In this document: one piece after another, positions 18,073 to 28,818 of the stretch
Numbering within the stretch: position 1 is the first letter of the stretch
Layout: every line of letters begins with the position of its first letter
Source: Rhodospirillaceae bacterium
GTDB lineage: Bacteria > Pseudomonadota > Alphaproteobacteria > Rhodospirillales > Casp-alpha2
Reading direction: 5' to 3'
NCBI GenBank assembly: GCA_018698795.1
Contig: JABIPG010000030.1
Coordinates: 1 to 64,000, forward strand
DNA: 64,000 nucleotides
Program-made: the position numbers and the translations under genes
The notes under the pieces: generated by a model
The model's input: the letters and a program-made list of their open reading frames with translations, nothing else
The model's database searches: none
Told to the model about the DNA's origin: nothing

Positions 18073-19206
18073 TTATTTCTCGGGGGTGTTTGGATCGGGA
18101 AGTTCATGGTTGGCGCTGCCCAAAGATGGCGGCGCGTTGCGCATGGCCGGGCGCTCGCCATCGACGGACATCGGCAGGCCGACCAGCGTCAAGGGTGTGC
18201 CTTCAACGGGTTGCAAGATATCGAGCCCCAGCGTTTGCGGCGTTTCCAGGACTTCCGGGATGGTCTGGATGGGGGCTGACGGCACGCCGGCGGCGCGCAG
18301 TTTCTCGACCCAGGTTTCACGCGCAGCCGTGCCGACGATGCCTTGGATGGTGTCGATCAATTCGTCGCGGTGTGCCACGCGGCCGGGGTTGGTCTTGAAG
18401 CGCTCGTCCTCGGCCCATTCGGGTTTGCCCAGCGCCGGGGCCAGCTTGGCGAACAGGCGGTCGTTGCCGGCCAAAATCATGAACGGGCCGTCGGCGGCTT
18501 CAAAGGCTTGGTAGGGCACCACGGCTGGGTGGCCCGATGCCTGGCGGGCGGGGACGCTGCCGGTGGTGCGGTATTCAGCCATGTGATAATTGCCCCAGGC
18601 CAGCGCGGTTTCATAAAGCGATGTGTTGATGACGCAACCTTCGCCGGTCTCGTGGCGTTTGTGCAATGCCGCCAGCGCACCGATCGCCGACCACATGCCG
18701 GTGCCGAGATCGATCAGCGACACCGCGATACGCGCGGGCGGGCCGTCGGGATGGCCGTTGATTGAGATCAGTCCACCGTAGGCCTGCATCAAGGGCTCGT
18801 AGCCGGGTTGGTCTTTCAACGGGCCGATGTGGCCGAAGGCGCCGACGTCGCAATAAATCAGGCGCGGGAACTGGGCGCGGAGGTCTTCAGGACCCAGCCC
18901 CAACTTCGCCGGCGTGCCGGGACGCAGGTTGTGCAAAAAGATGTCGGCATCGGCCAGCATCGCCATCATGCGGCCCATGTCAGCATCGAGTTTGAGATCC
19001 AGGGTGACGGACTTTTTGTTGCGGTTGAGGGTCTGGAACATCGTGGTGCTGTCGTCGGTGACTTTCGCCCCCCAACTGCGCGCGTCGTCGCCGGTGGGGC
19101 GCTCGACCTTGATCACCTCGGCACCCAGGTCGGCCATGATCTGCGTGCCGTAAGGTCCGGCCAGGTTCTGGCCCAGTTCGATCACTTTGATTCCGCTCAG
19201 CAGCAT
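18073..19206 (-). CDS. CaiB/BaiF family CoA transferase
   Basis: GIKVIELGQNLAGPYGTQIMADLGAEVIKVERPTGDDAR, LNRNKKSVTLDLK. Confidence 0.9.
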   Translation of the reverse strand: MLLSGIKVIELGQNLAGPYGTQIMADLGAEVIKVERPTGDDARSWGAKVTDDSTTMFQTLNRNKKSVTLDLKLDADMGRMMAMLADADIFLHNLRPGTPAKLGLGPEDLRAQFPRLIYCDVGAFGHIGPLKDQPGYEPLMQAYGGLISINGHPDGPPARIAVSLIDLGTGMWSAIGALAALHKRHETGEGCVINTSLYETALAWGNYHMAEYRTTGSVPARQASGHPAVVPYQAFEAADGPFMILAGNDRLFAKLAPALGKPEWAEDERFKTNPGRVAHRDELIDTIQGIVGTAARETWVEKLRAAGVPSAPIQTIPEVLETPQTLGLDILQPVEGTPLTLVGLPMSVDGERPAMRNAPPSLGSANHELPDPNTPEK

Positions 19207-19491
19207 GGAGTATCTCCCGAATTCATACGCCGTCTTATGCGCTCCTCAATACTCCGACGGCAAAAGAGAGGCAACAATTGCCGAAATCGCATTTCACATG
19301 TCGAAACCTGACGGTTGCGAAAGAAGGGAAATAAAAATGACCGAACATGTTCGGGTCGCGGATATCGGGGGGGCGTATGTGTAAATGATGAGCTGCTTGG
19401 CGGATTTGGCATATTCGATGACGCATTGAGGAAACCAAAAAGCGGCGAAAGTTTGTAGATTTGTTTCGAACCACGGTGCTCGTGGTGGGCT

Positions 19492-20742
19492 TTGATTGGG
19501 AAGCGCGCCATGCGCCAGGTAGTTTTCTCCGTTTCGTCGTTACTCATCGGTATGGCCCTGTTGCAACTTGGCAACGGGTCATTGCAGACGTTGTTGTCGG
19601 TCAGGCTGGCGGAAGCGGGTGAGGCGCCATGGCTGATCGGCCTGGTGATGGCGCAGTACTCGGTCGGCATCGTGCTTGGCACGCTTTACGGCTACAAGCT
19701 GATCATGACGGTTGGCCACATCCGCGCCTTTGCCGCCTTCGGCTCGGCCATGTCGGCAATCACGCTGGGCCACGCTTTCATCACTGATATTTGGGCCTGG
19801 GGATTGTTTCGGTTTTTGATCGGTGCCTGTGCCGTGGGCATGCTCATGTGCGTGGAAAGTTGGCTCAACGCGCGCACGGACAATAAAAACCGGGGGCAAG
19901 TGTTTTCACTTTATGTGATTACCGTCTATTTGTTTCAGGGGATCGGGCAGTTTTTGATTCAGTTGCCCGATGACAGCGGTTTCGAATTGTTCGTCATCAT
20001 GTCGGTATTGATGTCGCTGGCCATTGTCCCTGTCGCGGTGACCCGCATGCCGGCGCCGACGTTGCCCGAGGCAGCAAGATTTGATTTCGTACGGCTGTGG
20101 CGGACATCACCAACGGGCATGGTGGTGTCGTTGATATCGGGTTTGATCCTCGGCGCTTTTTACGGTGTCGGACCGGTGTTTGCCCAGTATTCCGGATTTG
20201 ATAGCGCCGGCACGGCGATGTTCATGAGTGCGGTCATTATCGGGGGGTTGGTCATGCAATGGCCGATCGGCAAGATCTCGGATGGGCGCGACCGGCGTGG
20301 CGTTATTGTTGGGATTATCATTGCCTTGGTCGTCGTTTGCATCGTGATGGTGGGCCGCAATCCGACCGGTTATGAATTGATCGCGCTCGCTATTGCATTT
20401 GGCAGTTTGAGCTGTGCGCTCTATCCGTTGTCGGTCGCCTATACCAACGACCACCTTGAGCCCGAAGACTTGATGCCCGCGGCGGGTGGATTGGTGATGG
20501 CCTATGGCCTCGGCGCCATCGTGGGGCCGCCTGTTGCAGCCGTCACGATTGAATGGTTGGGCGCAAAGGGCTTGTTCGTGTTTTGCGGTACAGTGGCGCT
20601 TGCAGCGGCGATGTTGGTCTTTTGGCGTATGCGTCACCGTCAAGCACCGCCGATGGAGGATCAGGTGGATTTCCAAGCTATGGCCCGCACATCACCAATC
20701 ATTGGTGAACTCGATCCACGTGGAGAGCCCACGTCAGATTGA
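19492..20742 (+). CDS. MFS transporter
   Basis: Multiple hydrophobic helices, MFS-like LYGYKLIMTVGHIR and GKISDGRDRRGV. Confidence 0.8.
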   Translation: MIGKRAMRQVVFSVSSLLIGMALLQLGNGSLQTLLSVRLAEAGEAPWLIGLVMAQYSVGIVLGTLYGYKLIMTVGHIRAFAAFGSAMSAITLGHAFITDIWAWGLFRFLIGACAVGMLMCVESWLNARTDNKNRGQVFSLYVITVYLFQGIGQFLIQLPDDSGFELFVIMSVLMSLAIVPVAVTRMPAPTLPEAARFDFVRLWRTSPTGMVVSLISGLILGAFYGVGPVFAQYSGFDSAGTAMFMSAVIIGGLVMQWPIGKISDGRDRRGVIVGIIIALVVVCIVMVGRNPTGYELIALAIAFGSLSCALYPLSVAYTNDHLEPEDLMPAAGGLVMAYGLGAIVGPPVAAVTIEWLGAKGLFVFCGTVALAAAMLVFWRMRHRQAPPMEDQVDFQAMARTSPIIGELDPRGEPTSD

Positions 20743-20849
20743 TATAGTTGCGATCATTTCGTTCATACCTGTTAATATGGGCGCCGGCGGCGGATGTTGC
20801 ACCAGCAAACCGAGGCTGCCACATCTTAATCAGTGAACAGCCAAGGAAT

Positions 20850-21251
20850 ATGATGGCGATGAGCGGCCAACTGAAACGAATATTGTGTGTGGAAGACGAG
20901 CCCGATGTTCAGCCGGTTCTTCGGCTGGCATTGCAGCGTGTCGGGCAGTTTGAGGTTTTGATCTGCGGTAGCGGTGAAGAGGCCTTGGTCGATGGCCCCG
21001 CGTTTGCGCCTGATTTGTTGGTGTTTGACGTCGTGATGCCGGGGTTGGACGGGCCGGCGACACTGGCCAAGGCCCGTAGCATACCTGAACTTGCAAATGT
21101 GCCGGCCGTATTTGTGACGGGAAAGACCAAACCCGAGGATATCGCCCATTATCACACCATGGGGGTGATCGGCGTTATTCCGAAGCCGTTTGATATCAAA
21201 GGGTTGTCTGCTGAACTCCAAAGAATATGGGATAGCGCTGCGAGTTCGTAA
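20850..21251 (+). CDS. CheY-like response regulator
   Basis: RILCVEDEPDVQPVLRLAL, LLVFDVVMPGLDGPATL, FVTGKTKPED, IPKPFD. Confidence 0.85.
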   Translation: MMAMSGQLKRILCVEDEPDVQPVLRLALQRVGQFEVLICGSGEEALVDGPAFAPDLLVFDVVMPGLDGPATLAKARSIPELANVPAVFVTGKTKPEDIAHYHTMGVIGVIPKPFDIKGLSAELQRIWDSAASS

Positions 21252-21284
21252 GAGTACGGCTGTGATTTTCAGAAGTTTTGGTGT

Positions 21285-21359
21285 TGGAGCGGGTGAAGGG
21301 AATCGAACCCTCGACACCGAGCTTGGGAAGCTCGTGCTCTACCACTGAGCTACACCCGC
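21285..21359 (-). tRNA. tRNA-Gly (anticodon CCC), CCA encoded
   Basis: Reverse complement GCGGGTGTAGCTCAGTGGTAGAGCACGAGCTTCCCAAGCTCGGTGTCGAGGGTTCGATTCCCTTCACCCGCTCCA folds as a cloverleaf; anticodon loop TTCCCAA. Confidence 0.95.
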
Positions 21360-21552
21360 AACGACGCGACATATAAGACATGCCCGCCGACCGCGCAAGG
21401 AATCGGCACTACGCAAACCATGTCTGAGCGACGGCAATAACATTCAATAACTTAATTTTGATTGGCCCGAGTCCCCTCGTTCGGTTTAAAAGGAGGCACT
21501 TTCGAATTTCTGAATATATTTATTGAAACGATGAATCCTCAGGGACCCAAAA

Positions 21553-22512
21553 ATGCTTAATCCCCAGCCGGCCAATATCGTGTTAAACGCCGCGAAGAAA
21601 TTTCTCGACCCAATGACAACCGCTAAGGGCGAAGAGCGCGCGGTCGTCGCGCTGACGCATCTGCGAACGCTTTGGTTCAACACGGGAAGCCTTTGCAATA
21701 TTACCTGCGTCAATTGCTACATGGATTCGAGCCCCACAAACGATGATTTGGCTTATCTGACACTGGAAGATGTGCGTCGATACCTCGATGAGGCGATGCA
21801 GGAAGGATATGGTCTGGAAGAGGTCGCGTTTACGGGCGGCGAGCCATTCATGAACAGGCAGCTGCCGGAAATGCTGGCGGAAGCTCTGGCGCGCGGATAT
21901 CGAGCGCTTGTACTCACCAATGCGATGAAGCCATTGCATCACAAAAAGCAGCAGTTGCTCGACCTCAAGAACAAGCACGGAGATGCTCTGACATTCAGGG
22001 TTTCACTTGATCATTTCACGCGCGAGCACCATGAAGGTATTCGTGGGACAGGCACTTGGGCTCCGACAATAGACGGTTTGTCATGGCTGGCGGAGAACGG
22101 CTTTAATTTAGCCGTTGCCGGACGGACGTGCTGGAATGAGACCGAAGAGCAGGCCCGTGCGGGATATGGGGCGTTATTCGCGGAACAAGGCATTCCTATT
22201 CCAGCCGATGATCTCGGGCGGTTGGTGCTATTTCCTGAAATGGATACGGCGGTTGATGTTCCCGAGATCACGGTTCATTGCTGGGATATTCTCGGTGTGA
22301 AACCGGAATCGATCATGTGTGCGTCATCTCGCATGGTCGTCCGAAAACGCGGCGCCGATGCGCCGGCGGTGGTGCCTTGCACCTTACTGCCATATGATGA
22401 TGCCTTCGAGCTGGGCGCGAACCTGGCAGACGCAGCCGATGCCGTGCGCCTCAATCATCCCCATTGCGCCAAGTTCTGTGTTCTCGGCGGTGCGTCATGC
22501 AGCCCCGATTGA
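21553..22512 (+). CDS. Radical SAM protein
   Basis: CX3CX2C motif (CNITCVNC), VAFTGGEPFMN, C-terminal Cys cluster HCAKFCVLGGASC. Confidence 0.85.
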   Translation: MLNPQPANIVLNAAKKFLDPMTTAKGEERAVVALTHLRTLWFNTGSLCNITCVNCYMDSSPTNDDLAYLTLEDVRRYLDEAMQEGYGLEEVAFTGGEPFMNRQLPEMLAEALARGYRALVLTNAMKPLHHKKQQLLDLKNKHGDALTFRVSLDHFTREHHEGIRGTGTWAPTIDGLSWLAENGFNLAVAGRTCWNETEEQARAGYGALFAEQGIPIPADDLGRLVLFPEMDTAVDVPEITVHCWDILGVKPESIMCASSRMVVRKRGADAPAVVPCTLLPYDDAFELGANLADAADAVRLNHPHCAKFCVLGGASCSPD

Positions 22513-22519
22513 TTGTAGT

Positions 22520-24112
22520 TTATCCGGGCTCGACCTCTGCAAGAGAATTGGCGTAGCGGAACCCGTTTTTCCCCGAATTTTTGACGGCGTACATCGCGCC
22601 ATCGGCTTGACCGACGATCTCTTCAGGGGATGTGCCATCGTCGGGGAAAATCGCCATGCCGATGCTGGCACCCACGGATGCCTCCTTGCCTTCCACGACG
22701 AACGGTTCTTGCAGGGACCGCAAAAGTTTTTCTGCTACCCGTTCGCCGCCGGTTCGGTCGGTTACGCTGGCAAGCACCACGGCGAATTCGTCGCCGCCGA
22801 ACCGCGATAGAGTATCTGCACTGCGGACGCAGGCGTTGAATCGGGTTGTCACCTGGCGCAGTAAATCATCACCGGCAGCATGGCCCAACGTATCGTTGAC
22901 GGCCTTAAATCCATCAAGATCGATGAACATAACTGTAACGCCCGTTTTCTGGCGTTCCGATGCCTTGATCGCGATGTCTAGGCGGTCATTGAATAACGTT
23001 CGGTTGGGCAGACCGGTCAGGCGGTCATGATGGGCCATATGAAGAATTCGATCTTCCTCGGCCTTTTCATCCGTAATGTCGCTAAAGATCGCGATGTATT
23101 CACCGAGGCCGACTTAGGAGACCGGGGCTTTAACGATGGAGAGCCGTTCCGGGTAAATCTGCCCAGAACGTCGGCGGTTCCATATCACGCCCTGCCAAGA
23201 GCCATCGCCGGAGAGGTCGCGCCACATGTCTTGGTAAAATGTCGCATCGTGCTGTCCGGATGCGAACATCCGGGGGTTTTTGCCAATGACTTCATCTGAT
23301 GAGTATCCCGTGATATCCGAGAATGCCGGATTGACGGCAATAATGTTGTTGGCGTCGTCAGTCACCATGGCGGCTTCACTGATGGAATCGAACACAGTTT
23401 CCGCCAATAACAGCTTATGCTCGGCCTGTTTTCGGATCGCGATTTCACGGGTCAGGCGTTGTGTGAACCACAAGATGACAAATCCCGATATCACCAATAA
23501 CGGAATGAAGGCCGTCGTGATTCTTAGGCCGTAAATTCCCTCCGCAATAACCGCCTCGAAGCGCTGCGTATCTTCATTGAATTTGGCGAACCAGGTGTTT
23601 TGGAGAATTTGCAGCGCCTTGTAGGCCGGCTGGTCATCGATTCGAACCTGGGCATCGGTTTGTTCTGCGGGCCATTTCTCCCTGGAGGCTTGAATAGCGA
23701 TCGATAGATTGAGCGCATATTGATCGACGATCTGTTGAAGTTTGCCGAGTGCATCAACCTCGTCACCAGTCAAACTGCTTTTAGCCATCTCCGCAAAAGT
23801 CGCATTCAACTCCGTGAGGTCTGACTGGATTTCGCCCAGCAATGCTGGATCTTTGCGCAGGACGAAATTCTTGAAATGATGGATCATGCCGCCGTAGCCC
23901 ATATGTCGACGGATTTTGGCAAGCATCTGACCTTTGTGCTCGGACAATTTGCGCTGCCCGTGCCATTCATCGGCAACAGTTTGTAGCAGATCGGCTGTTC
24001 CCAAAGATATGGCAGTGCCGCTCACAACGACAACAAGCATAAGAACACCGATCACGATGCGAGCGATGCCGGCCATCGGTCCAGCCCGGGAGTTGCCGTT
24101 AGGTCTGTCCAT
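22520..24112 (-). pseudogene. PAS-GGDEF diguanylate cyclase-like gene interrupted by a single in-frame TAA at 23114-23116
   Basis: ORFs 23114-24112 (TM, helical sensor, PAS) and 22520-23038 (GGDEF: LTGLPNRTLFNDRLD, RFGGDEFAVV) share a frame. The bridge translates as KAPVS*VGLGEYIAIFSDITDEKAEEDRILHMAHHDRLTGLPN. Confidence 0.8.
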
Positions 24113-24278
24113 CGTGAATCTGTCCCATGCACCCTCTGTCTAGCGCCCTAAAGATAGTATGTCTTATGTTATATTTGTGGCGACTAGGTGCTTTGATTTG
24201 AATCAATTGTCTTTGTTTTGTTTTTTCCGTTATTTCCCGTATTGTTCCTATGACGTTCCAACAACCTCCGCCGTTTCA

Positions 24279-24686
24279 ATGATTAGCAGCAACGTATATC
24301 AAGAAACTACCCATGGCGTGATTGTCGCCGTGTCGCCAGAGTATCTGACGGATCACTCCGACCCCGATCAGAGTCGCTATGTATGGGCTTATCACGTGCG
24401 CATCGAAAACTGCGGGGCAACGCCGGTACAATTGCTCTACCGTCATTGGAGCATCGCGGATGGTATCGGCGGTAAGCACGATGTTGTTGGTGATGGGGTT
24501 CTCGGCGAGCAGCCGACCTTGGCGCCTGGGGAATCCTACACCTACAGCAGCGGCACGCCGCTCGTTACTGCGACGGGGTTCATGTCTGGCCGGTTTCATA
24601 TGATAAGCGCCGGTGGAGAGAGGTTTGACATTGAAGTTCCGGCGTTTTCATTGGACGCTTTTGAACGGCCATCCGCACTACATTAG
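24279..24686 (+). CDS. apaG: ApaG-family protein
   Basis: YVWAYHVRIENCGATPVQLLYRHWSIADGIG, VVGDGVLGEQPTLAPGESYTYSSGTPLVTATGFMSG. Confidence 0.9.
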   Translation: MISSNVYQETTHGVIVAVSPEYLTDHSDPDQSRYVWAYHVRIENCGATPVQLLYRHWSIADGIGGKHDVVGDGVLGEQPTLAPGESYTYSSGTPLVTATGFMSGRFHMISAGGERFDIEVPAFSLDAFERPSALH

Positions 24687-24781
24687 GCGATTCGTTGATG
24701 GATTGGGGTTGACGGCAGTTCGAAGTGTCCCCATTTCTGAAACCTTGGCGCAAGTGAAGCAAAGAAGAATGGGTGAATTTC

Positions 24782-25432
24782 ATGGCCGCAAAAGAAAATC
24801 TGAGCGTTGTTAGCGATGAGAAAGACGACGTGTCAAAAGATCGGCCGACGCGTGACGAGGCCGAAGCTGCTATTCGCACGTTGATTCAGTGGGCCGGAGA
24901 TGATCCGGCGCGCGAAGGTTTGTTGGATACGCCAGCCCGTGTCGTGCGCGCCTATGAGGAGTTTTTCAACGGCTATTCCGCCTGCCCGAAAGCTTTGTTG
25001 GAACGCACTTTCGAGGAAGTCGACGGCTACGACGAGATCGTGCTGCTCCGTGATATCCGTTTTGAATCCCACTGTGAGCATCATATGGCGCCGATCATTG
25101 GCAAAGCGCACGTGGCTTACCTGCCGCACCGCCGTGTCGTCGGTATCAGTAAATTGGCGCGAGTGGTTGAGGTTTATGCCAAGCGATTGCAAATTCAGGA
25201 AAAAATGACGGCGCAGGTGGCGAACTTGATTGATGAAGTGCTGCAACCGAAAGGAACGGCAGTTGTCATCGAAGCGGCCCATCAGTGCATGACGACGCGC
25301 GGCGTGCACAAATCCGGCGTGACCATGGTCACCAGCCGCATGCTGGGAGCGTTCCGCGATGATGCGGCAACCCGCCGCGAATTTCTGGCCATGGTCGGCA
25401 ACCCGGCTGCGGGTCAATCGCCTTTCGTCTAG
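24782..25432 (+). CDS. folE: GTP cyclohydrolase I
   Basis: [55 protein letters not shown]. Confidence 0.93.
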   Translation: MAAKENLSVVSDEKDDVSKDRPTRDEAEAAIRTLIQWAGDDPAREGLLDTPARVVRAYEEFFNGYSACPKALLERTFEEVDGYDEIVLLRDIRFESHCEHHMAPIIGKAHVAYLPHRRVVGISKLARVVEVYAKRLQIQEKMTAQVANLIDEVLQPKGTAVVIEAAHQCMTTRGVHKSGVTMVTSRMLGAFRDDAATRREFLAMVGNPAAGQSPFV

Positions 25433-25546
25433 TATTTACGAAGATTTGCCGCTGCTTTAACGGTTGACCCAGCCATATCCACGCGGTTGAGTCATCGAGT
25501 GGGCGGCTTGCCGTCGCGTTGGGTGATAATTGAGCACAGGTCCACT

Positions 25547-26992
25547 ATGGATTTTCGGCCCGTATTCCTTGTGATCGGCATTCTGCTGTCTACTTTGGCA
25601 GTGATGATGGTCGTGCCGGCGGTTTTCGACCTTGTTGCGGGCCATCCCGACTGGGAAGTATTTATGGTGTCGAGCGGGGTCACGCTGTTTGTGGGCGTGG
25701 CCACGGCACTGACATGCCGTACCGGCGGCGCACGTCTGAGTGTTCGCCAAGCATTCGTTATGACGACGCTGAGTTGGATCGTGCTGACTGTATTCGCAGC
25801 ATTACCGCTTCATTTTTCCGAATTGAACATGAGCTTTACCGACGCTTTCTTTGAAGCCATGTCGGGGCTGACTACCACGGGCTCGACGGTGATAACCGGC
25901 CTTGATAGCGCGCCACCTGGGATCCTGATTTGGCGAGCTATTCTACAATGGCTTGGCGGGATCGGGATTATTGTTATGGCGATCGCCATTTTGCCGCTGC
26001 TTCGCGTCGGGGGCATGCAATTGTTCCGGATGGAGAGCTCCGACCAATCGGAGAAGGCCCTGCCGCGTGCCGCACAAATCACCAGTGCTATCGGCGTAAT
26101 CTATGCCGCCCTGACAGGGCTTTGGGCTTTCGGATATTGGCTGGCTGGCATGAACGGTCTGGAGGCCTGGGCCCATGCTATGACAACGATCGCCACAGGC
26201 GGTTTTTCTACATCGGACTCGTCAATTGGTTATTTCGATAGTGCTGCTGTGGACTATCTGGCTGCGGGCGGGATGATCATCGGCGCCTTGCCGTTCTTGT
26301 TGTATCTGAAAACCTTGCAAGGGAGTTGGTCCGCACTCGCTAGTGATACGCAAGTTCAGTGGTTTTTGAGCGTTGTTGCAATGCTGATCACGGCAACCAC
26401 AGGCTGGTTGTGGATGGAAAACAACGTGCCGCTCGAAGAAGCCGTTCGTCTGGCCACGGTGAACCTCGTTTCGATCATCACCGGCACGGGGTACGCGACC
26501 GACGACTATGGGCTTTGGGGAAGTTTTGCTCTGCCGATATTCTTTTTCATTATGTTTATTGGCGGGTGCGCCGGTTCGACGACTTGTGGGATCAAGGTGT
26601 TTCGATTTCAGGTTTTGTATGCTTCCGCGCGAACGCAGATCCATCACCTATTGCAGCCGCACGGTGTGTTCATACCATATTACAATCGTCGCCCCATTTC
26701 GGACGAGGTCATCACGTCTGTGCTGAGTTTCTTTTTCATGTGGTTCCTAGCCTTTACTGTTTTGGCGCTGGGACTTGGGTTGTTGGGGTTGGATTTTCTG
26801 ACGGCGTTTTCAAGCGCGGCCACGGCAATTGCTAATGTGGGGCCCGCGTTGGGCCCGATTACAGGGCCTGCCGGCACGTTTCAGGACTTGCCGGACGCTG
26901 CCAAATGGCTGCTGAGCATGGGCATGCTGCTTGGCCGATTGGAACTTTTTACCGTTATCGTGTTGTTCACACGGAGCTTTTGGCGCGGATAG
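25547..26992 (+). CDS. TrkH family potassium uptake protein
   Basis: FFEAMSGLTTTGSTV, AMTTIATGGFSTSDSSIGYFDS, FIGGCAGSTTCGIKVFRFQV. Confidence 0.9.
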   Translation: MDFRPVFLVIGILLSTLAVMMVVPAVFDLVAGHPDWEVFMVSSGVTLFVGVATALTCRTGGARLSVRQAFVMTTLSWIVLTVFAALPLHFSELNMSFTDAFFEAMSGLTTTGSTVITGLDSAPPGILIWRAILQWLGGIGIIVMAIAILPLLRVGGMQLFRMESSDQSEKALPRAAQITSAIGVIYAALTGLWAFGYWLAGMNGLEAWAHAMTTIATGGFSTSDSSIGYFDSAAVDYLAAGGMIIGALPFLLYLKTLQGSWSALASDTQVQWFLSVVAMLITATTGWLWMENNVPLEEAVRLATVNLVSIITGTGYATDDYGLWGSFALPIFFFIMFIGGCAGSTTCGIKVFRFQVLYASARTQIHHLLQPHGVFIPYYNRRPISDEVITSVLSFFFMWFLAFTVLALGLGLLGLDFLTAFSSAATAIANVGPALGPITGPAGTFQDLPDAAKWLLSMGMLLGRLELFTVIVLFTRSFWRG

Positions 26993-27240
26993 AAGGGCAA
27001 TTTATGAAAACATTTTCCTACTTTTCCTACAAAAATTGCATCCACGCCTTGATCCGGGTTCCGAATCACCTCTAAAATGCTAATGGCTGGAAAAATGGTG
27101 GCGGCATGTGCCCGAGAAACCGCCTACCAGTCGATCATGGCGCCTTCTGTCTGGGCGCGGTGAGGGGAAGCGGTCGAATGTAGGTTCGGCCGGGGCCGAT
27201 GAGTAAATTGACTAGGGTAATAAATAATGAGGATGCCCCA

Positions 27241-28110
27241 ATGAAACAGTTGAAATTTTTCGTACTGGCCGGACTTGCAGCGGTATTGGTTACCGGTTGT
27301 GGTTCGGTCCAATTGATCGATGAAGTCTCCGGCATGAAGCCGAAAGGCAACGCCTTTACGCAAGCTGCGTACACTGAGTATTTGATGCTCGCCAAGGCGG
27401 AGCAAGACGAAAGCGATATTGATGACGCCGTCTTTTTCGCCAACAAAGCGAAAGCTGCAGCCATGGGTGAAGGAATTGCGCCGCAGGCGATGGCCGAGCG
27501 GACCATTCCCAAATTCGCCAAAAAGACGATGGTGAAGGAACGCGCCGCGTTGGTCAGCAATCTTTGGAACGGTGGTGAAGAACTGTCGCCAAAGGCTGCC
27601 GCGAAGGCCGTTGCCATGTTCGATTGCTGGATGCAGGAACAGGAAGAAAACAATCAGCCGCCAGATATCGCGGCTTGTCGGAAAGCCTTTAACATCGCGA
27701 AATTGGACATCAAAACCCGTCCGAAGGCGAAAATGGCTAAGCCGATGATGAAGAAAGCGGCGCCGCGCGCTCCTATGCCGGCACCTTATGTTGTGTACTT
27801 CGGTTTTGATAGCGCCGAAGTTTCCGGTTCGGAAATGGTCAAAATCAAACAGGCTTATGCCGATTACCGTCTGCGCAACCCGGGAAAAATTCTTGTTGCT
27901 GGTCATACCGACACGTCGGGCAACAAAGAATATAACCAAGGCTTGTCGCGTTATCGCGCCGCCGAGGTTTCCAATCGCCTGATGGAACTGGGTGTGCCGC
28001 GTAAAATGGTGCAGCGTTCGCGCCATGGCGAAGTGGCGCCGGTGGTTGAAACGGGTGACAACGCACGTGAAGGCAAAAACCGTCGCGTGACGATCACCTT
28101 CATCCGCTAA
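27241..28110 (+). CDS. OmpA family lipoprotein
   Basis: Lipobox-like LVTGCGS, then VYFGFDSAEVSG...VAGHTDTSGNKEYNQGLSRYRAAEVSNRLMELGVP. Confidence 0.85.
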   Translation: MKQLKFFVLAGLAAVLVTGCGSVQLIDEVSGMKPKGNAFTQAAYTEYLMLAKAEQDESDIDDAVFFANKAKAAAMGEGIAPQAMAERTIPKFAKKTMVKERAALVSNLWNGGEELSPKAAAKAVAMFDCWMQEQEENNQPPDIAACRKAFNIAKLDIKTRPKAKMAKPMMKKAAPRAPMPAPYVVYFGFDSAEVSGSEMVKIKQAYADYRLRNPGKILVAGHTDTSGNKEYNQGLSRYRAAEVSNRLMELGVPRKMVQRSRHGEVAPVVETGDNAREGKNRRVTITFIR

Positions 28111-28137
28111 TCCCTTAGCGGCCTAGACAGAAAATGA

Positions 28138-28173
28138 CCCGAGGGTGCCGATGGCATCCTCGGGTTTATTTTG
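28138..28173 (+). terminator. Intrinsic terminator after the OmpA-like gene
   Basis: CCCGAGGGTGCCGATGGCATCCTCGGG stem followed by TTTATTTT. Confidence 0.85.
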
Positions 28174-28197
28174 TCCGGAACAAAATTAAAGTTCGAT

Positions 28198-28818
28198 TTA
28201 GCGGACCCAGTTGACCAAGTGCCGACGTAGGTTGGCTTCCATTTCGGTGTTGAAATCGCCTAGCAACCTGTCGGTGGCGTTGAACAGGGTTTTCTCCCAA
28301 TCATTTAGGCTTAGGTCCTCGCGCAGGGTGATGGAACGGCTTGTCGCTGTCGAGGCTGTGCCGCGTTCAGCGCCGTTTGCGTCGCTCAGCACCAACGCGG
28401 CGTTGATCGCAAAGTCATATCGGTGCGATTGCTGCTTGGTGAAGTTGCCTTTAAGGCTCTTGTCCCGAGTGAGTAGAGTCTCGGTCACCCGCGCATCCTC
28501 AATGATTAGTTTCAGTTTGCCGGTTTCACCTACCGGTTTCAGGCGATCCTTGGCCCATTGGGCAAGGGCCACGGCCGGTGCGACCGGTAACCGGTGCTCC
28601 ACATGCGGCGCGGCGAGCGGTGCACTAAAGCGATTCTCAATCTCAATGGAGGCGACATCCATGGCGATGGCCGGCAGGTGAGCAAACGTGATATCGGGCA
28701 GGTTTTGCACCGCCACAGGTGTTTCGCACGCGCTGAGCGTCAGCAAGGCACAGAGTGCAAGTCCGCCCACAAGGATATGGCGGCGTGACAGTTCAGGCGT
28801 TGTTTTCGCTTGAGGCAT
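28198..28818 (-). CDS. Putative lipoprotein, conserved hypothetical
   Basis: N-terminal hydrophobic segment with lipobox-like LTLSAC; 3' part of the arg/hslO gene block. Confidence 0.6.
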   Translation of the reverse strand: MPQAKTTPELSRRHILVGGLALCALLTLSACETPVAVQNLPDITFAHLPAIAMDVASIEIENRFSAPLAAPHVEHRLPVAPAVALAQWAKDRLKPVGETGKLKLIIEDARVTETLLTRDKSLKGNFTKQQSHRYDFAINAALVLSDANGAERGTASTATSRSITLREDLSLNDWEKTLFNATDRLLGDFNTEMEANLRRHLVNWVR

